A DNA stretch of 35,585 nucleotides from Pelotomaculum_B sp964543575 (GCA_964543575.1 CAZIYV010000017.1:1-35585); one strand, 5' to 3'; shown: positions 8,611-15,922, counted from the stretch's first letter. Numbers and translations: made by a program. The notes: generated by a model not told the origin, from the letters alone.

Positions 8611-9368
8611 ATAACCATGCGGCGAACTGTAAGCCCTGGGCCCGATAGTCTCTGTACTATTTGTTCAAATATTGTCTTTTCAACCCGGTCGGGATTATTA
8701 GCAAGGTGCTCCAGCGCTTCTTTAAAGTAGGATGAAACGCGATTAGCTGAGTCACCTCGTTCCAGCAGACCATAGGCCATGCCAAAACTCAACCCGAAAC
8801 GTCTCATGGATTCCTGTTCCTGCTCTGACGCTCCGGCCAAACTCGCCCCCAGCATACAGCTAACCGCAAATAGTTCAGCCGTCTCTTTGCGAATAACTTC
8901 GTGCGGGGATTGTCCTTCATTTTTCTTTTTCAAAATGCTTCCTTCATGAACCGTGCAGACTAATTCAGACAAAGTGCCTAGAAATCTAATTATCCCATCC
9001 TTGCAGAGAAATGAAAAAAACTTGCCGTAAAGGTAATCACCTACCAGCACCGGAAACTGCGAGCCATCTCTGGGGTCGGTATTGCCGCGTATGTGATCAG
9101 AATCCTTTTCAGAAATTGCACTTTGAACTTTTGAGGCCATATAAATAAACTGCATGACACAGGCTAGCGCCACAGCTTCTTCAGGCTTGCGGCCGTAAAA
9201 CCTGGCGGACAGCAGTACAAGGGCAGGCCTGATTGTCTTATTCAGGTTGGAAAATTCCAGGTGGGCTAAGGATCTTATATTGCCAGGTTTTATGGTCAAC
9301 TGCTTCTCAATCAGATTGCTCACACTTAGAAGTTCTTTTTCAATTGGTTTTAAAATATTCCTTAACAT
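8607..9368 (-). CDS. degenerate polyprenyl diphosphate synthase homologue, probably non-catalytic
   Basis: First gene of the menaquinone operon; the ATG at 9368 has AAAGGGGG 6 bases upstream. Similarity to trans-prenyltransferases lies in RPALVLLSARFYG (about residue 50), FPVLVGDYLYGKFFSFL (about residue 105) and FGLSFGMAYGLL (about residue 195). The first Asp-rich motif, expected just after MQFIYMAS, reads KVQSAISEKDSD instead of HDDxxDD, and the second (normally DDxxD after FQ) reads LLERGDSA. At 253 residues it is about 65 short. Either a non-catalytic subunit, like the small subunits of heterodimeric hexaprenyl/heptaprenyl synthases, or a decaying gene. The stop codon lies within the adjacent repeat. 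A catalytic partner is not in the window. Confidence 0.75.
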   Translation of the reverse strand: MLRNILKPIEKELLSVSNLIEKQLTIKPGNIRSLAHLEFSNLNKTIRPALVLLSARFYGRKPEEAVALACVMQFIYMASKVQSAISEKDSDHIRGNTDPRDGSQFPVLVGDYLYGKFFSFLCKDGIIRFLGTLSELVCTVHEGSILKKKNEGQSPHEVIRKETAELFAVSCMLGASLAGASEQEQESMRRFGLSFGMAYGLLERGDSANRVSSYFKEALEHLANNPDRVEKTIFEQIVQRLSGPGLTVRRMVI

Positions 9369-9470
9369 AATAGCCCCCTTTGTCTGACCTATATTTATAT
9401 TCGGTAAAACCGGATATTTTCCTCCCGCAATAAAGTTATAACTATTCCGATGGTTTAAGATTTAGCCATA

Positions 9471-9519
9471 AGAAATTAGCGAGCCCTGCTCATTCGCACA
9501 GCGCAGGGCTCACTAATTC
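9471..9519 (-). terminator. probable terminator after speD
   Basis: In the minus-strand transcript GGAATTAGTGAGCCCTGC pairs almost perfectly with GCAGGGCTCGCTAATTTC around a 13-base loop. The trailing T run is short (TTTCTT), so it may work as a weaker terminator or as a processing/stability hairpin. It separates speD from the menaquinone operon. Confidence 0.65.
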
Positions 9520-9550
9520 CTTATTCTGTTGGTACTAATAAATATCCCTC

Positions 9551-9931
9551 CTAAATATTTACCGCTTCCTTTAAGTAACTTTCCGGCATCATGCCTCGCT
9601 TTAGCTCTTTAGCTATCATGTGTTTTGCACAGAAGTGGTCAGTCAGGTAATTGCATGCATCCCAGGGATCAACTTTTTCACCGCAGGTGAATACGTCTAC
9701 AGCAGCATAACCCAGTTCCGGCCAGGTATGGATAGCAAGATGTGATTCCGAGATAACTACCACCCCGCTAACCCCTTGAGGGCTAAATTTGTGGAAGACA
9801 CATTCTCTCACCTCGGCTCCCGCGGATAACGCCGCGTTAACCATGATCTCCTCAACCTTTTTAATGTCATTGAGAATATTAAAATCACATCCACAAATCT
9901 CAGCCAACACATGGCGGCCCAAATGTTTCAT
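9551..9931 (-). CDS. speD: S-adenosylmethionine decarboxylase proenzyme
   Basis: Makes decarboxylated SAM for spermidine synthesis. The 126-residue chain is the small bacterial SpeD type. Self-cleavage is expected between Glu62 and Ser63 in ISESHLAIHTWPE, turning Ser63 into the pyruvoyl cofactor; His68 and Cys83 (VFTCGE) are the other processing and catalytic residues, all in the standard positions. The ATG at 9931 has AAAAAAGGAGG about 8 bases upstream. It stands as a single-gene unit with its own promoter and a leader that folds; no spermidine synthase gene (speE) is adjacent. Confidence 0.96.
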   Translation of the reverse strand: MKHLGRHVLAEICGCDFNILNDIKKVEEIMVNAALSAGAEVRECVFHKFSPQGVSGVVVISESHLAIHTWPELGYAAVDVFTCGEKVDPWDACNYLTDHFCAKHMIAKELKRGMMPESYLKEAVNI

Positions 9932-9960
9932 TTATCTGCCTCCTTTTTTAGACATATTTT

Positions 9961-10008
9961 TTGGAATTAACAAACCCCCAATGCAATTAAAGGATTGGTT
10001 AATTCCAA
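9961..10008 (-). promoter_or_regulatory. inverted repeat in the speD leader
   Basis: A perfect 11-base inverted repeat, TTGGAATTAAC (9961-9971) and GTTAATTCCAA (9998-10008), with a second inner pairing (CCAAT with ATTGG in transcript sense). It lies between the speD promoter and the ribosome site. No T run follows on the minus strand, so it is not a simple terminator. Confidence 0.55.
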
Positions 10009-10017
10009 CCAAGTTCA

Positions 10018-10046
10018 ATTTTAGCATAATATCTAATCTTGTTCAA
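10018..10046 (-). promoter_or_regulatory. probable sigma-A promoter of speD
   Basis: On the minus strand TTGAAC (10041-10046), a 17-base spacer and TAAAAT (10018-10023), about 87 bases before the speD start. Each hexamer matches consensus at five of six positions. Confidence 0.6.
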
Positions 10047-10106
10047 CAAAATTTTGAGTCTAATAGTCATAATCTATAAATATGTCCCCTTTTTCAAGAA
10101 TTAGGG

Positions 10107-10877
10107 CTAAAACGGCCCTATATAGCTTCCAACCCCGTTGACTAGAACACCTATACCTTCGATTTCCACCTCGATTTTGTCCCCCGCCGCAACAGGTCCG
10201 ATACCGCTAGGCGTGCCTGTCATGATCACATCTCCCGGATAAAGAGTCATAACGCCGGATATAAAGCTTACCAACTTCTTGACGCCGAAGATCAAGTTTC
10301 GGGTGGAAGAACTCTGTTTTATTTTACCGTTTAAACGCAGTGAAATACCAAGGTCTGCGGGATTGAGATCCTTTACAATATACGGGCCAAGAGGTAAAAA
10401 CGTGTCAAAGGATTTAGACCTGGTCCACTGGCCGTCCTTTTCCTGAAGATCCCTTGCGGTAATATCATTACCACAGGTATAACCAAAAATGTATGCACCG
10501 GTTTCGCTTTCCTTGATATCATGGCAGGTCTTACCTATTACCACCGCCAGCTCGGCTTCGTAGTCCACCCTGCTGCTGGAAGGCGGGCAAACAATGTCTT
10601 CCCCAGGTCCAATTACTGCAGAAGACGGTTTGATGAACAAAACCGGTTCCTCTGGTATTGGAAGGCCCAGCTCTGCAGCGTGATCACGGTAATTAAGCCC
10701 TACACAAACCGCTTTGCTGGGGCAGCAGGGCGCCAGCATCTTAACTTTGGCCAGAGGATAGCGCTCCCCCGTTACTTTTACTCTTTCGTATGGATCGCCC
10801 TCCAGGGCTGATACCTCGCCGCTGTTTATGGCGCCATAAAAAATTCTATTATTATAAGAGAACCTGCCGATTAACAA
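10107..10877 (-). CDS. fumarylacetoacetate hydrolase (FAH) family protein
   Basis: Metal-dependent enzyme of the FAH superfamily, whose members hydrolyse or decarboxylate acylpyruvates and related keto acids; the true substrate cannot be told. Family signatures are VGLNYRDHAAELG, PEEPVLFIKP, DYEAELAVVIGK (metal-binding Glu residues), FGYTCGNDITARDLQ and GDVIMTGTPSGIGP. The TTG at 10877 is chosen because CTCCCCC (GGGGGAG on the coding strand) lies 8 bases upstream and gives 256 residues, the usual length. The open frame extends to 11027 but that extension would cross the ferredoxin operon's terminator and has no family similarity. Confidence 0.88.
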   Translation of the reverse strand: MLIGRFSYNNRIFYGAINSGEVSALEGDPYERVKVTGERYPLAKVKMLAPCCPSKAVCVGLNYRDHAAELGLPIPEEPVLFIKPSSAVIGPGEDIVCPPSSSRVDYEAELAVVIGKTCHDIKESETGAYIFGYTCGNDITARDLQEKDGQWTRSKSFDTFLPLGPYIVKDLNPADLGISLRLNGKIKQSSSTRNLIFGVKKLVSFISGVMTLYPGDVIMTGTPSGIGPVAAGDKIEVEIEGIGVLVNGVGSYIGPF

Positions 10878-10914
10878 TTTAGCATCTCCCCCGTGAAAAT
10901 TTGCGTCTGGAAAT

Positions 10915-10943
10915 ATTCTATTACTGTTTGAGTATATTTTAAA
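10915..10943 (-). promoter_or_regulatory. possible promoter of the FAH-family gene
   Basis: Minus-strand TTTAAA (10938-10943), 17-base spacer, TAGAAT (10915-10920). It sits between the ferredoxin-operon terminator and the preferred TTG start, in agreement with that start. The -35 is weak. Confidence 0.35.
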
Positions 10944-10951
10944 GACTGACA

Positions 10952-10992
10952 TTAAAAAAGCCCTGTGTCCTTTTAATCCAAGGGCAGGGCTT
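10952..10992 (-). terminator. rho-independent terminator of the ferredoxin operon
   Basis: In minus-strand sense AAGCCCTG pairs with CAGGGCTT around a 19-base loop and is followed directly by TTTTTTAAT. It lies about 32 bases after the stop of the 46-residue gene. Confidence 0.75.
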
Positions 10993-11023
10993 ACATATTG
11001 CTCATGCTGGTCAGTGACAAAAT

Positions 11024-11164
11024 TCAAGGCAGATCTTTTTTGTGGTTTTTTTTAAGAGTCAGCCCCTTGCGCAAGTGTGCCATCCTGTTTTTAAACTCCT
11101 CTATTTCCAGTGCACCCGCAGGGTTTGCATTAATATTTAGCTTGTCTTTTTCCTTTTTCCCCAC
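11024..11164 (-). CDS. 46-residue lysine-rich protein downstream of ferredoxin
   Basis: Too short for usual gene calling. Reading from the GTG at 11164 gives MGKKEKDKLNINANPAGALE, then IEEFKNRMAHLRKGLTLKKN, then HKKDLP and a TGA. GGAGG lies 6 bases before the GTG. It starts 25 bases after the ferredoxin stop and ends just before a terminator, so it reads as the second gene of a ferredoxin operon. Strongly basic, no cysteine, no membrane segment. Function unknown; a role linked to the ferredoxin is only suggested by position. Confidence 0.72.
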   Translation of the reverse strand: MGKKEKDKLNINANPAGALEIEEFKNRMAHLRKGLTLKKNHKKDLP

Positions 11165-11189
11165 CTGAAACCTCCTGCTGTTTAATTCT

Positions 11190-11378
11190 TTAGTCTAAAG
11201 TAATGGCATTGGTCGGACAGCTGTCAGCCGCTTCATGAGCCTGTTCTTCCATATCCGCAGGTACTTCATCAACTATATTGTGTGCTTTATCATCCTCATT
11301 CCAGTCAAATATTTCCGGACAAATATCAATACACGCGCCACAGCTGATACAAAGTTCCTGATCTACTACTATTGGCAA
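11190..11378 (-). CDS. single-cluster [4Fe-4S] ferredoxin
   Basis: Small cytoplasmic electron carrier of 62 residues. Cluster ligands are Cys10, Cys13 and Cys16 in CISCGAC, plus Cys54 in DSCPTNAI near the C-terminus; Cys20 (DICPEIF) is an extra cysteine in the position where two-cluster ferredoxins bind the second cluster, and could form a disulfide with another residue or be free. Highly acidic as expected. The start is the TTG at 11378 with GGGGGTG about 7 bases upstream. Divergent from the DegS-like kinase gene. Confidence 0.93.
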   Translation of the reverse strand: MPIVVDQELCISCGACIDICPEIFDWNEDDKAHNIVDEVPADMEEQAHEAADSCPTNAITLD

Positions 11379-11536
11379 GGTTCAACACCCCCTGTTATAT
11401 TTATCGCAGTTATAGTTTGGCTGAAAAGGCACAAATTATGTAGACATTAAAAATTTGCATTTTATTACGATATTTATTATTGTAAGGACAAAAACCAGGA
11501 CAAGCTTTCGTATTAATAATTGAGAGGGTGACTTCT

Positions 11537-12673
11537 TTGTTAGACGCTAAAGACCTCGACCGGATTATTAAAGATACTCTGGAATCAATAGACCGGAGTA
11601 AAATCCAGATTTATGATATAGCAGAAAACACACTGGCTGAACAAAGCAGGGTTGATGAAGAACTGGCTCAAGTAAAAAAAGAAGTATCCGGTATCATCAA
11701 AAAAGTTGATCAACTGGCCCTGGAAGAAAAAAAGGCTCGGATAAGATTAATGGAAGTGAGTAAAGATTTTCGCCAATATACCGAAAGAGATATTAAAGAA
11801 GCTTATGAGACTGCTTATTTATTTCAGGCGGAACTGATCAGGCTGAAAGAAAGAGAAAAACTGTTACGCTACCGGAGGGACCAACTTGAGGTAAGCCTGC
11901 GGCGGCTTAAAAATACAGCGCAAAGAGCGGAAAAACTGGTTTCCCAGATGGGTGTCGTCTTTAACTTCCTTAGCGGCGGGCTGAAAGACCTGAACTCAAA
12001 GATTAATGAACTCCAACAGGCGCAGGAAATGGCTTTAAGTATCATCAGAGCGCAGGAAGAAGAACGCAAACGGATAGCCCGGGAAATTCACGATGGTCCG
12101 GCTCAGTCCATGGCCAATATAGTCATGAGGACAGAGTATTGTATAAAACTTCTTGACCTGAGCCCTGAGCAGGTGCAAGGTGAACTGGTCTCGCTGCAAA
12201 ACCTGGTCCGGCTTTCATTAACGGATGTCCGCAAGATAATTTTTGATCTGAGGCCAATGGTGCTGGACGACCTGGGACTGGCGCCCGCCATTAAAAGGTA
12301 TCTGAGCAATTACAAGGAACAGTACGGCCTGAAGGTTGAATTTCTATGTTTCGGTCAACAACGGCGCCTCGATAGTTCGGTGGAGGTCGCTCTTTTTAGA
12401 ATTGTTCAGGAGTTGGTCAGCAATGTCCATAAACATGCCCGGGCCAAAAATGCGGTTGTTAAAATTGAACTTCTACGCAAAAAGATAAATCTTCATGTAA
12501 AGGACGACGGTATAGGCTTTAACCTTGAGCAAGTGATGTCGGACAAGGACCGGGAAGGCTACGGCCTTATCGGCATGAGAGAAAGAGTCCAGCTTCTTAG
12601 CGGTGAGATCAATATAGCCTCCGCTCCCGGCCAGGGCACTTCCATTAATTTATCAATTCCTTTAGAGGATTAA
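11537..12673 (+). CDS. DegS/NarL-type sensor histidine kinase with long coiled-coil input region
   Basis: Cytoplasmic kinase for the adjacent response regulator. Residues about 1-170 are charged heptad-rich coiled coil without membrane segments, as in DegS. The HisKA_3 dimerisation domain has the phospho-accepting His in EEERKRIAREIHDGPAQSM (His185 from this start). The HATPase domain follows, with VQELVSNVHKHA (N box), DDGIGFN and GYGLIGMRERVQLLSGEI (G boxes). The TTG at 11537 is preferred, since GAGAGGGTG lies just upstream; a GTG at 11528 would sit inside that site. A 31-base gap leads to the regulator. The signal sensed is unknown. Confidence 0.9.
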   Translation: MLDAKDLDRIIKDTLESIDRSKIQIYDIAENTLAEQSRVDEELAQVKKEVSGIIKKVDQLALEEKKARIRLMEVSKDFRQYTERDIKEAYETAYLFQAELIRLKEREKLLRYRRDQLEVSLRRLKNTAQRAEKLVSQMGVVFNFLSGGLKDLNSKINELQQAQEMALSIIRAQEEERKRIAREIHDGPAQSMANIVMRTEYCIKLLDLSPEQVQGELVSLQNLVRLSLTDVRKIIFDLRPMVLDDLGLAPAIKRYLSNYKEQYGLKVEFLCFGQQRRLDSSVEVALFRIVQELVSNVHKHARAKNAVVKIELLRKKINLHVKDDGIGFNLEQVMSDKDREGYGLIGMRERVQLLSGEINIASAPGQGTSINLSIPLED

Positions 12674-12704
12674 TATATACGTATTATACAAGGGGGAAAA
12701 TAAA

Positions 12705-13358
12705 TTGAAGAAGGTAAAGGTACTGATTGCCGACGACCACGCCCTCATGCGTGAAGGACTGCGCAAGATTTTATCAATAGAAGAAAAAATTGCAGTCGTG
12801 GGAGAGGCTGAAAACGGCGACCAGGCAATCCACCTGGCCTTTTCACTAAATCCTGATATCATTCTTATGGACATAAATATGCCTGTGGCAAACGGGATAG
12901 AGGCAACTAGGGCAATTAAAAGAGAGAGACCTGAAATTGGAATTATCGCCCTGACCATCCACGACCAGGAAGAGTACCTTTTTGAACTGATCAAAGCCGG
13001 GGTATCCGGTTACATTTTAAAGGATATAAGGCCCGGCCTTTTGATCCAAACTATTCTGGGAGTTGCCAACGGCGAGTCATTCATCCCTTCTTCAATGACA
13101 TCAAGGATATTTGCGGAATTTAACCGCCTGTATTCCCTATCCCCCCGCAATAACAATACCCAGGGTTTGACCAAACGGGAAGTTGACGTGCTCCGCCTGG
13201 TGGCAAATGGGGAAAACAACCGTTCCATAGCCAAGAAACTATTTATAAGTGAAAAGACCGTAAAAAACCACCTGACCAGCATCTTTCAAAAACTTGGGGT
13301 GGGCGACCGAACACAGGCCGCTATCCACGCGGTCAAAAGCAAAATAGTAGATTTATAG
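12705..13358 (+). CDS. NarL/DegU-family response regulator
   Basis: Receiver domain at residues 1-120 with Asp10, Asp11, the phospho-acceptor Asp56 (ILMDINMP), Thr in ALTIHD and Lys in YILKDI. A LuxR-type helix-turn-helix fills residues about 150-210 (LTKREVDVLRLVANGENNRS and EKTVKNHLTSIFQKLGV). The TTG start at 12705 follows AAGGGGG. It pairs with the kinase just upstream and ends in its own terminator before the pilin genes, making it a likely regulator of the Tad locus. Its receiver is strikingly like the receiver domain of the TadZ protein at 16697. Confidence 0.93.
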   Translation: MKKVKVLIADDHALMREGLRKILSIEEKIAVVGEAENGDQAIHLAFSLNPDIILMDINMPVANGIEATRAIKRERPEIGIIALTIHDQEEYLFELIKAGVSGYILKDIRPGLLIQTILGVANGESFIPSSMTSRIFAEFNRLYSLSPRNNNTQGLTKREVDVLRLVANGENNRSIAKKLFISEKTVKNHLTSIFQKLGVGDRTQAAIHAVKSKIVDL

Positions 13359-13368
13359 TGCCTGCCAT

Positions 13369-13396
13369 ATCCCGCTAATAGCGGGATTTTTTGTTT
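13369..13396 (+). terminator. rho-independent terminator after the response regulator
   Basis: ATCCCGCT pairs with AGCGGGAT around a 3-base loop, then TTTTTTGTTTT. It separates the two-component pair from the Flp/Tad operon. Confidence 0.9.
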
Positions 13397-13399
13397 TAA

Positions 13400-13442
13400 T
13401 GGGACTAAAGTCCCAAAATAAATACGGACACATGTCTGTATT
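13400..13442. promoter_or_regulatory. two adjacent palindromes upstream of the first pilin gene
   Basis: TGGGACTAAAGTCCCA (13400-13415) is a perfect 7-base inverted repeat around AA. AATACGGACA and TGTCTGTATT (13421-13442) form a second, 10-base imperfect one. They lie about 100-140 bases before the pilin start, where an operator or leader element would be expected. Not matched to a known regulator. Confidence 0.4.
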
Positions 13443-13538
13443 AAAATGAGACTGATGAATCATGTGCTAATCCTGGCGCAATGTTAGGATAAATGTAGAA
13501 ACCTGTAATAAATAATCAACCCGAGAGGTGGTTGGTGA

Positions 13539-13703
13539 ATGGCGGGGATTTTAAAGATATTTTATAAAGAAGAATCCGGGCAGGGATTGACTGAATACAG
13601 CCTGATTCTGGCATTTGTGGCCTTGCTTTTACTCGGCGCACTTAGTCAACTTGAACTGGGCATTATGAATTCTTATCAAAAAGTGGTAAACGCGTTCAAC
13701 TAG
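13539..13703 (+). CDS. Flp-type pilin, first copy
   Basis: Short type IVb prepilin of 54 residues, the likely pilus subunit. The sequence MAGILKIFYKEESGQGLTEY holds the prepilin peptidase site: cleavage after ESG leaves Q-G-L-T-E-Y with Glu at +5 and Tyr at +6, the Flp signature. A hydrophobic helix (SLILAFVALLLLGAL) follows, then a short polar tail. ATG at 13539 with GAGAGGTGG 7 bases upstream. Too short for most ORF callers. The second pilin lies 55 bases downstream. Confidence 0.9.
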   Translation: MAGILKIFYKEESGQGLTEYSLILAFVALLLLGALSQLELGIMNSYQKVVNAFN

Positions 13704-13758
13704 CTATTAAATTAAAAAAATAAAATGAAATTAAATAAAATGAAAGGTGGAATTATCA

Positions 13759-13923
13759 GTGTCAAATTCAATTAAGAGGCTATTTACAGAAGAATCCGGT
13801 CAGGGTATGGCGGAGTATGGCTTAATTCTAGCACTGGTCGCGGTATTACTTATCGGCGCTCTCTCAGCTTTGCAAGGAGGTCTTGCAACCACATTCCAAA
13901 CAGTAACAGACGCGGTAGATTAG
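13759..13923 (+). CDS. Flp-type pilin, second copy
   Basis: Another 54-residue type IVb prepilin, from a GTG at 13759 with AAAGGTGG 8 bases upstream. MSNSIKRLFTEESGQGMAEY gives the same cleavage site after ESG, with Glu at +5 and Tyr at +6; the helix is GLILALVAVLLIGALSAL. It shares the EESGQG core and length with the first copy but differs over the tail (GGLATTFQTVTDAVD), so the pair may be major and minor subunits. The closer fit to typical Flp (EYGLI) suggests this one is the major pilin. Confidence 0.9.
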   Translation: MSNSIKRLFTEESGQGMAEYGLILALVAVLLIGALSALQGGLATTFQTVTDAVD

Positions 13924-13978
13924 TGCTGGCAACCAGGTTTCATAAAAAACTTATACCATATTTTTAGGATTATTAACA

Positions 13979-14012
13979 TGGACCCTGCTCAACATGCCCT
14001 GAGTGGGGTCCA
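13979..14012 (+). promoter_or_regulatory. hairpin between the pilin genes and the assembly genes
   Basis: TGGACCCTGCTCA pairs with TGAGTGGGGTCCA (two G-T pairs) around an 8-base loop, ending 21 bases before the prepilin peptidase start. There is no T run, so it is more likely an mRNA-processing or stability element, or a partial attenuator, than a full terminator. Confidence 0.6.
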
Positions 14013-14033
14013 CCTTTAAAAGAGGTATAACTT

Positions 14034-14543
14034 ATGTTTATCGATATCATTCTTATTATATTGATTGCAGTCTGTGTATTTACAGATCTCAGGGAAAGAA
14101 AAATTTACAATAAAGTGCTTCTGCCGGCTGTAATCCTGGCTTTCTTCTACCATATTTACACAGCCGGTTTAACCGGAGGCTATTTTAGCCTGAAAGGCCT
14201 GCTGATAGGCATGGGCTTGCTCTTAATCCCTTACTCTATGGGCGGCATCGGCGCGGGCGATGTGAAATTTCTAGGAGTCATCGGCTCGTTGAAAGGTACT
14301 TCCTTCATATTTGCAACTTTTTTGGCCGGGTCTATCGCAGGCGGCATCATGGCAGTGTATTGCCTTTCAAAAAACAAAAAATTACTATTCACTATAAAAA
14401 AGCTTTTTTTTCCGTTCCTTTACCGTTACGGGTTGATTATAGACCAGACTGAAAGTTCAGAGGGAAGCAAAAGTAAAAGCACCATTCCTTATGGTGCTGC
14501 CATAGCTGTCGGCGCCGTAGCCGCTGCATATTTTGTGAGGTGA
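14034..14543 (+). CDS. tadV: prepilin peptidase, TadV/CpaA type (A24)
   Basis: Membrane aspartyl protease that cleaves Flp prepilins. The two catalytic aspartates are Asp18 in FTDLRERKIYN and the Asp in GIGAGDVKFLG (about residue 76), the GxGD motif. 169 residues with about five to six membrane segments; no N-terminal methylase domain, as usual for Tad peptidases. Next to two Flp pilins and 6 bases before the tadE-like gene. Confidence 0.92.
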   Translation: MFIDIILIILIAVCVFTDLRERKIYNKVLLPAVILAFFYHIYTAGLTGGYFSLKGLLIGMGLLLIPYSMGGIGAGDVKFLGVIGSLKGTSFIFATFLAGSIAGGIMAVYCLSKNKKLLFTIKKLFFPFLYRYGLIIDQTESSEGSKSKSTIPYGAAIAVGAVAAAYFVR

Positions 14544-14549
14544 TTTTCA

Positions 14550-14951
14550 ATGCGGCTTATCAGAAAATTATTAAAAAACAAGAAAGGACAGGCTCTGGTA
14601 GAGCTCGCACTGATACTCCCCATTCTAATTATGATTATATTGGCCACAATGGAGTTCGGCAGGGTATTTTACTCTTACCTGGTTATCACTAATGCATCCA
14701 GGGAAGGCGCCCGTGCAGGAGTTGTCGGGACAGATGACTACGGTATAAAAACCAAGGTTAAAAATGCGGCAACAACTTTGTCTTTAACTGACTCGCAAAT
14801 TATAATTACGCCAAGCCAGGGCTCACGACCCAGGGGCGCGCCTTTAACAGTCCAGGTTAACTACTCGGTCACTCTGGTGGCACCAATACCCAACGTTGTT
14901 GTACCCAACCCGTTCCCTCTAACCGCGACAACAACAATGCGTGTGGAATAA
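14550..14951 (+). CDS. tadE: TadE-like pseudopilin
   Basis: 133 residues. The N-terminus KNKKGQALVELALILPILIM matches the TadE domain: a G-Q-A-L-V-E-L prepilin-like cleavage region followed by one membrane helix, then FGRVFYSYLVITNASREGAR, the typical TadE continuation. The rest is an extracellular beta-rich region. Likely a minor pilus component processed by the peptidase just upstream. The stop overlaps the first base of an upstream ATG of the next gene. Confidence 0.88.
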   Translation: MRLIRKLLKNKKGQALVELALILPILIMIILATMEFGRVFYSYLVITNASREGARAGVVGTDDYGIKTKVKNAATTLSLTDSQIIITPSQGSRPRGAPLTVQVNYSVTLVAPIPNVVVPNPFPLTATTTMRVE

Positions 14952-14962
14952 TGGAGGAAATA

Positions 14963-15922
14963 ATGAGAGTACTTATAACCCTCCTTAAAGAGCTAAGAGG
15001 TAATCAGCGTGGGTCAGCAATGGCTCTGGTGGCCATTTGCATGGTCTCTCTACTGGGCTTTGCCGCACTGGTAACGGATATCGGCCTGCTGACCCTGGAT
15101 AAGTGGAGACTTACCAATGCTATTGACGCGGCAGCTCTGGCGGGTGTGCAGGAATTGCCTTCTAACCCGACCAGGGCCAGAGACGTCGCAAGCTCTTATG
15201 CTCTAAGCAACGGGTGTGATAATGCGATACCAACAGTATTATCCGACAACGGACATGCCAACTCTAAAATTATAGTTACGGCATCAAGACAAGTAAACTT
15301 TGTTTTTGCCAGGATATTTGGTTTTGGCTCTTCTACTGTCAATGCGCGAGCCTCGGCTAGGGTGGAAGGACTTACTACCTTCAATGGAGCGGTTCCTTTG
15401 TCCATCCCCAACCAGACTTTTAATTTTTACACCAGATACACATTAAAACAGGGTTCTAACAGCGATGAGCCTTCCCCTCTTGGCCCTGGCACTTTTGGGG
15501 CTTTATCCCTTGGCGGAAATGGCGCAAGTAATTATGAGGACAATTTAAAATATGGCTATAATGGCAAGTTATCCATAGGTGATTTAATAGATACAGAAAC
15601 CGGCAACATGTCAAACCCGACTAAAAGAGCCATAGACTACCGCATGAGCCTGTGCAGCCATACTCCTCCTTGCGGTCCTTGCTCCTTTAATCCCGGCTGC
15701 CCAAGGATTTTGATCGTACCAGTATATGACCCGGTTACAATCGATAAAGGACAGGTCAAGCAAATAAGAATAGTCGGGTTTGCCGCTTTTCTGGTGGACA
15801 GGGTAACCGGACAGGGCAATGAGAACTATATTGAAGGCTACTTTATCAGGATGGTGGCCAATGGTGACTCTAATCCATATCAGGCTGACTATGGTCTCTA
15901 CGGAGCAAGGTTAATCGAGTAA
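14963..15922 (+). CDS. tadG: TadG-like pilus assembly protein
   Basis: 319 residues. The N-terminus NQRGSAMALVAICMVSLLGF, then VTDIGLLTLDKWRLTNAIDAAALAGVQEL, is the conserved TadG-like (DUF2134-type) region with one membrane helix. The remaining ~250 residues are extracellular and contain a cysteine cluster (about residues 230-255, with CSHTPPCGPCSFNPGCP). The ATG at 14963 is preferred because GGAGG (14953-14957) is 5 bases upstream; an ATG at 14951 overlaps the tadE stop. No von Willebrand A domain can be seen, unlike longer TadG proteins. Confidence 0.82.
   Translation: MRVLITLLKELRGNQRGSAMALVAICMVSLLGFAALVTDIGLLTLDKWRLTNAIDAAALAGVQELPSNPTRARDVASSYALSNGCDNAIPTVLSDNGHANSKIIVTASRQVNFVFARIFGFGSSTVNARASARVEGLTTFNGAVPLSIPNQTFNFYTRYTLKQGSNSDEPSPLGPGTFGALSLGGNGASNYEDNLKYGYNGKLSIGDLIDTETGNMSNPTKRAIDYRMSLCSHTPPCGPCSFNPGCPRILIVPVYDPVTIDKGQVKQIRIVGFAAFLVDRVTGQGNENYIEGYFIRMVANGDSNPYQADYGLYGARLIE

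Noticed and set aside
10878..11027. N-terminal extension of the FAH-family protein to 306 residues
   Set aside because: It would cross a good terminator, shows no family similarity, and a TTG with a well-spaced ribosome site gives the normal length.
13397..13538. Possible c-di-GMP riboswitch before the pilins
   Set aside because: The region has palindromes but no GEMM-I or GEMM-II core, so it is listed only as palindromes.
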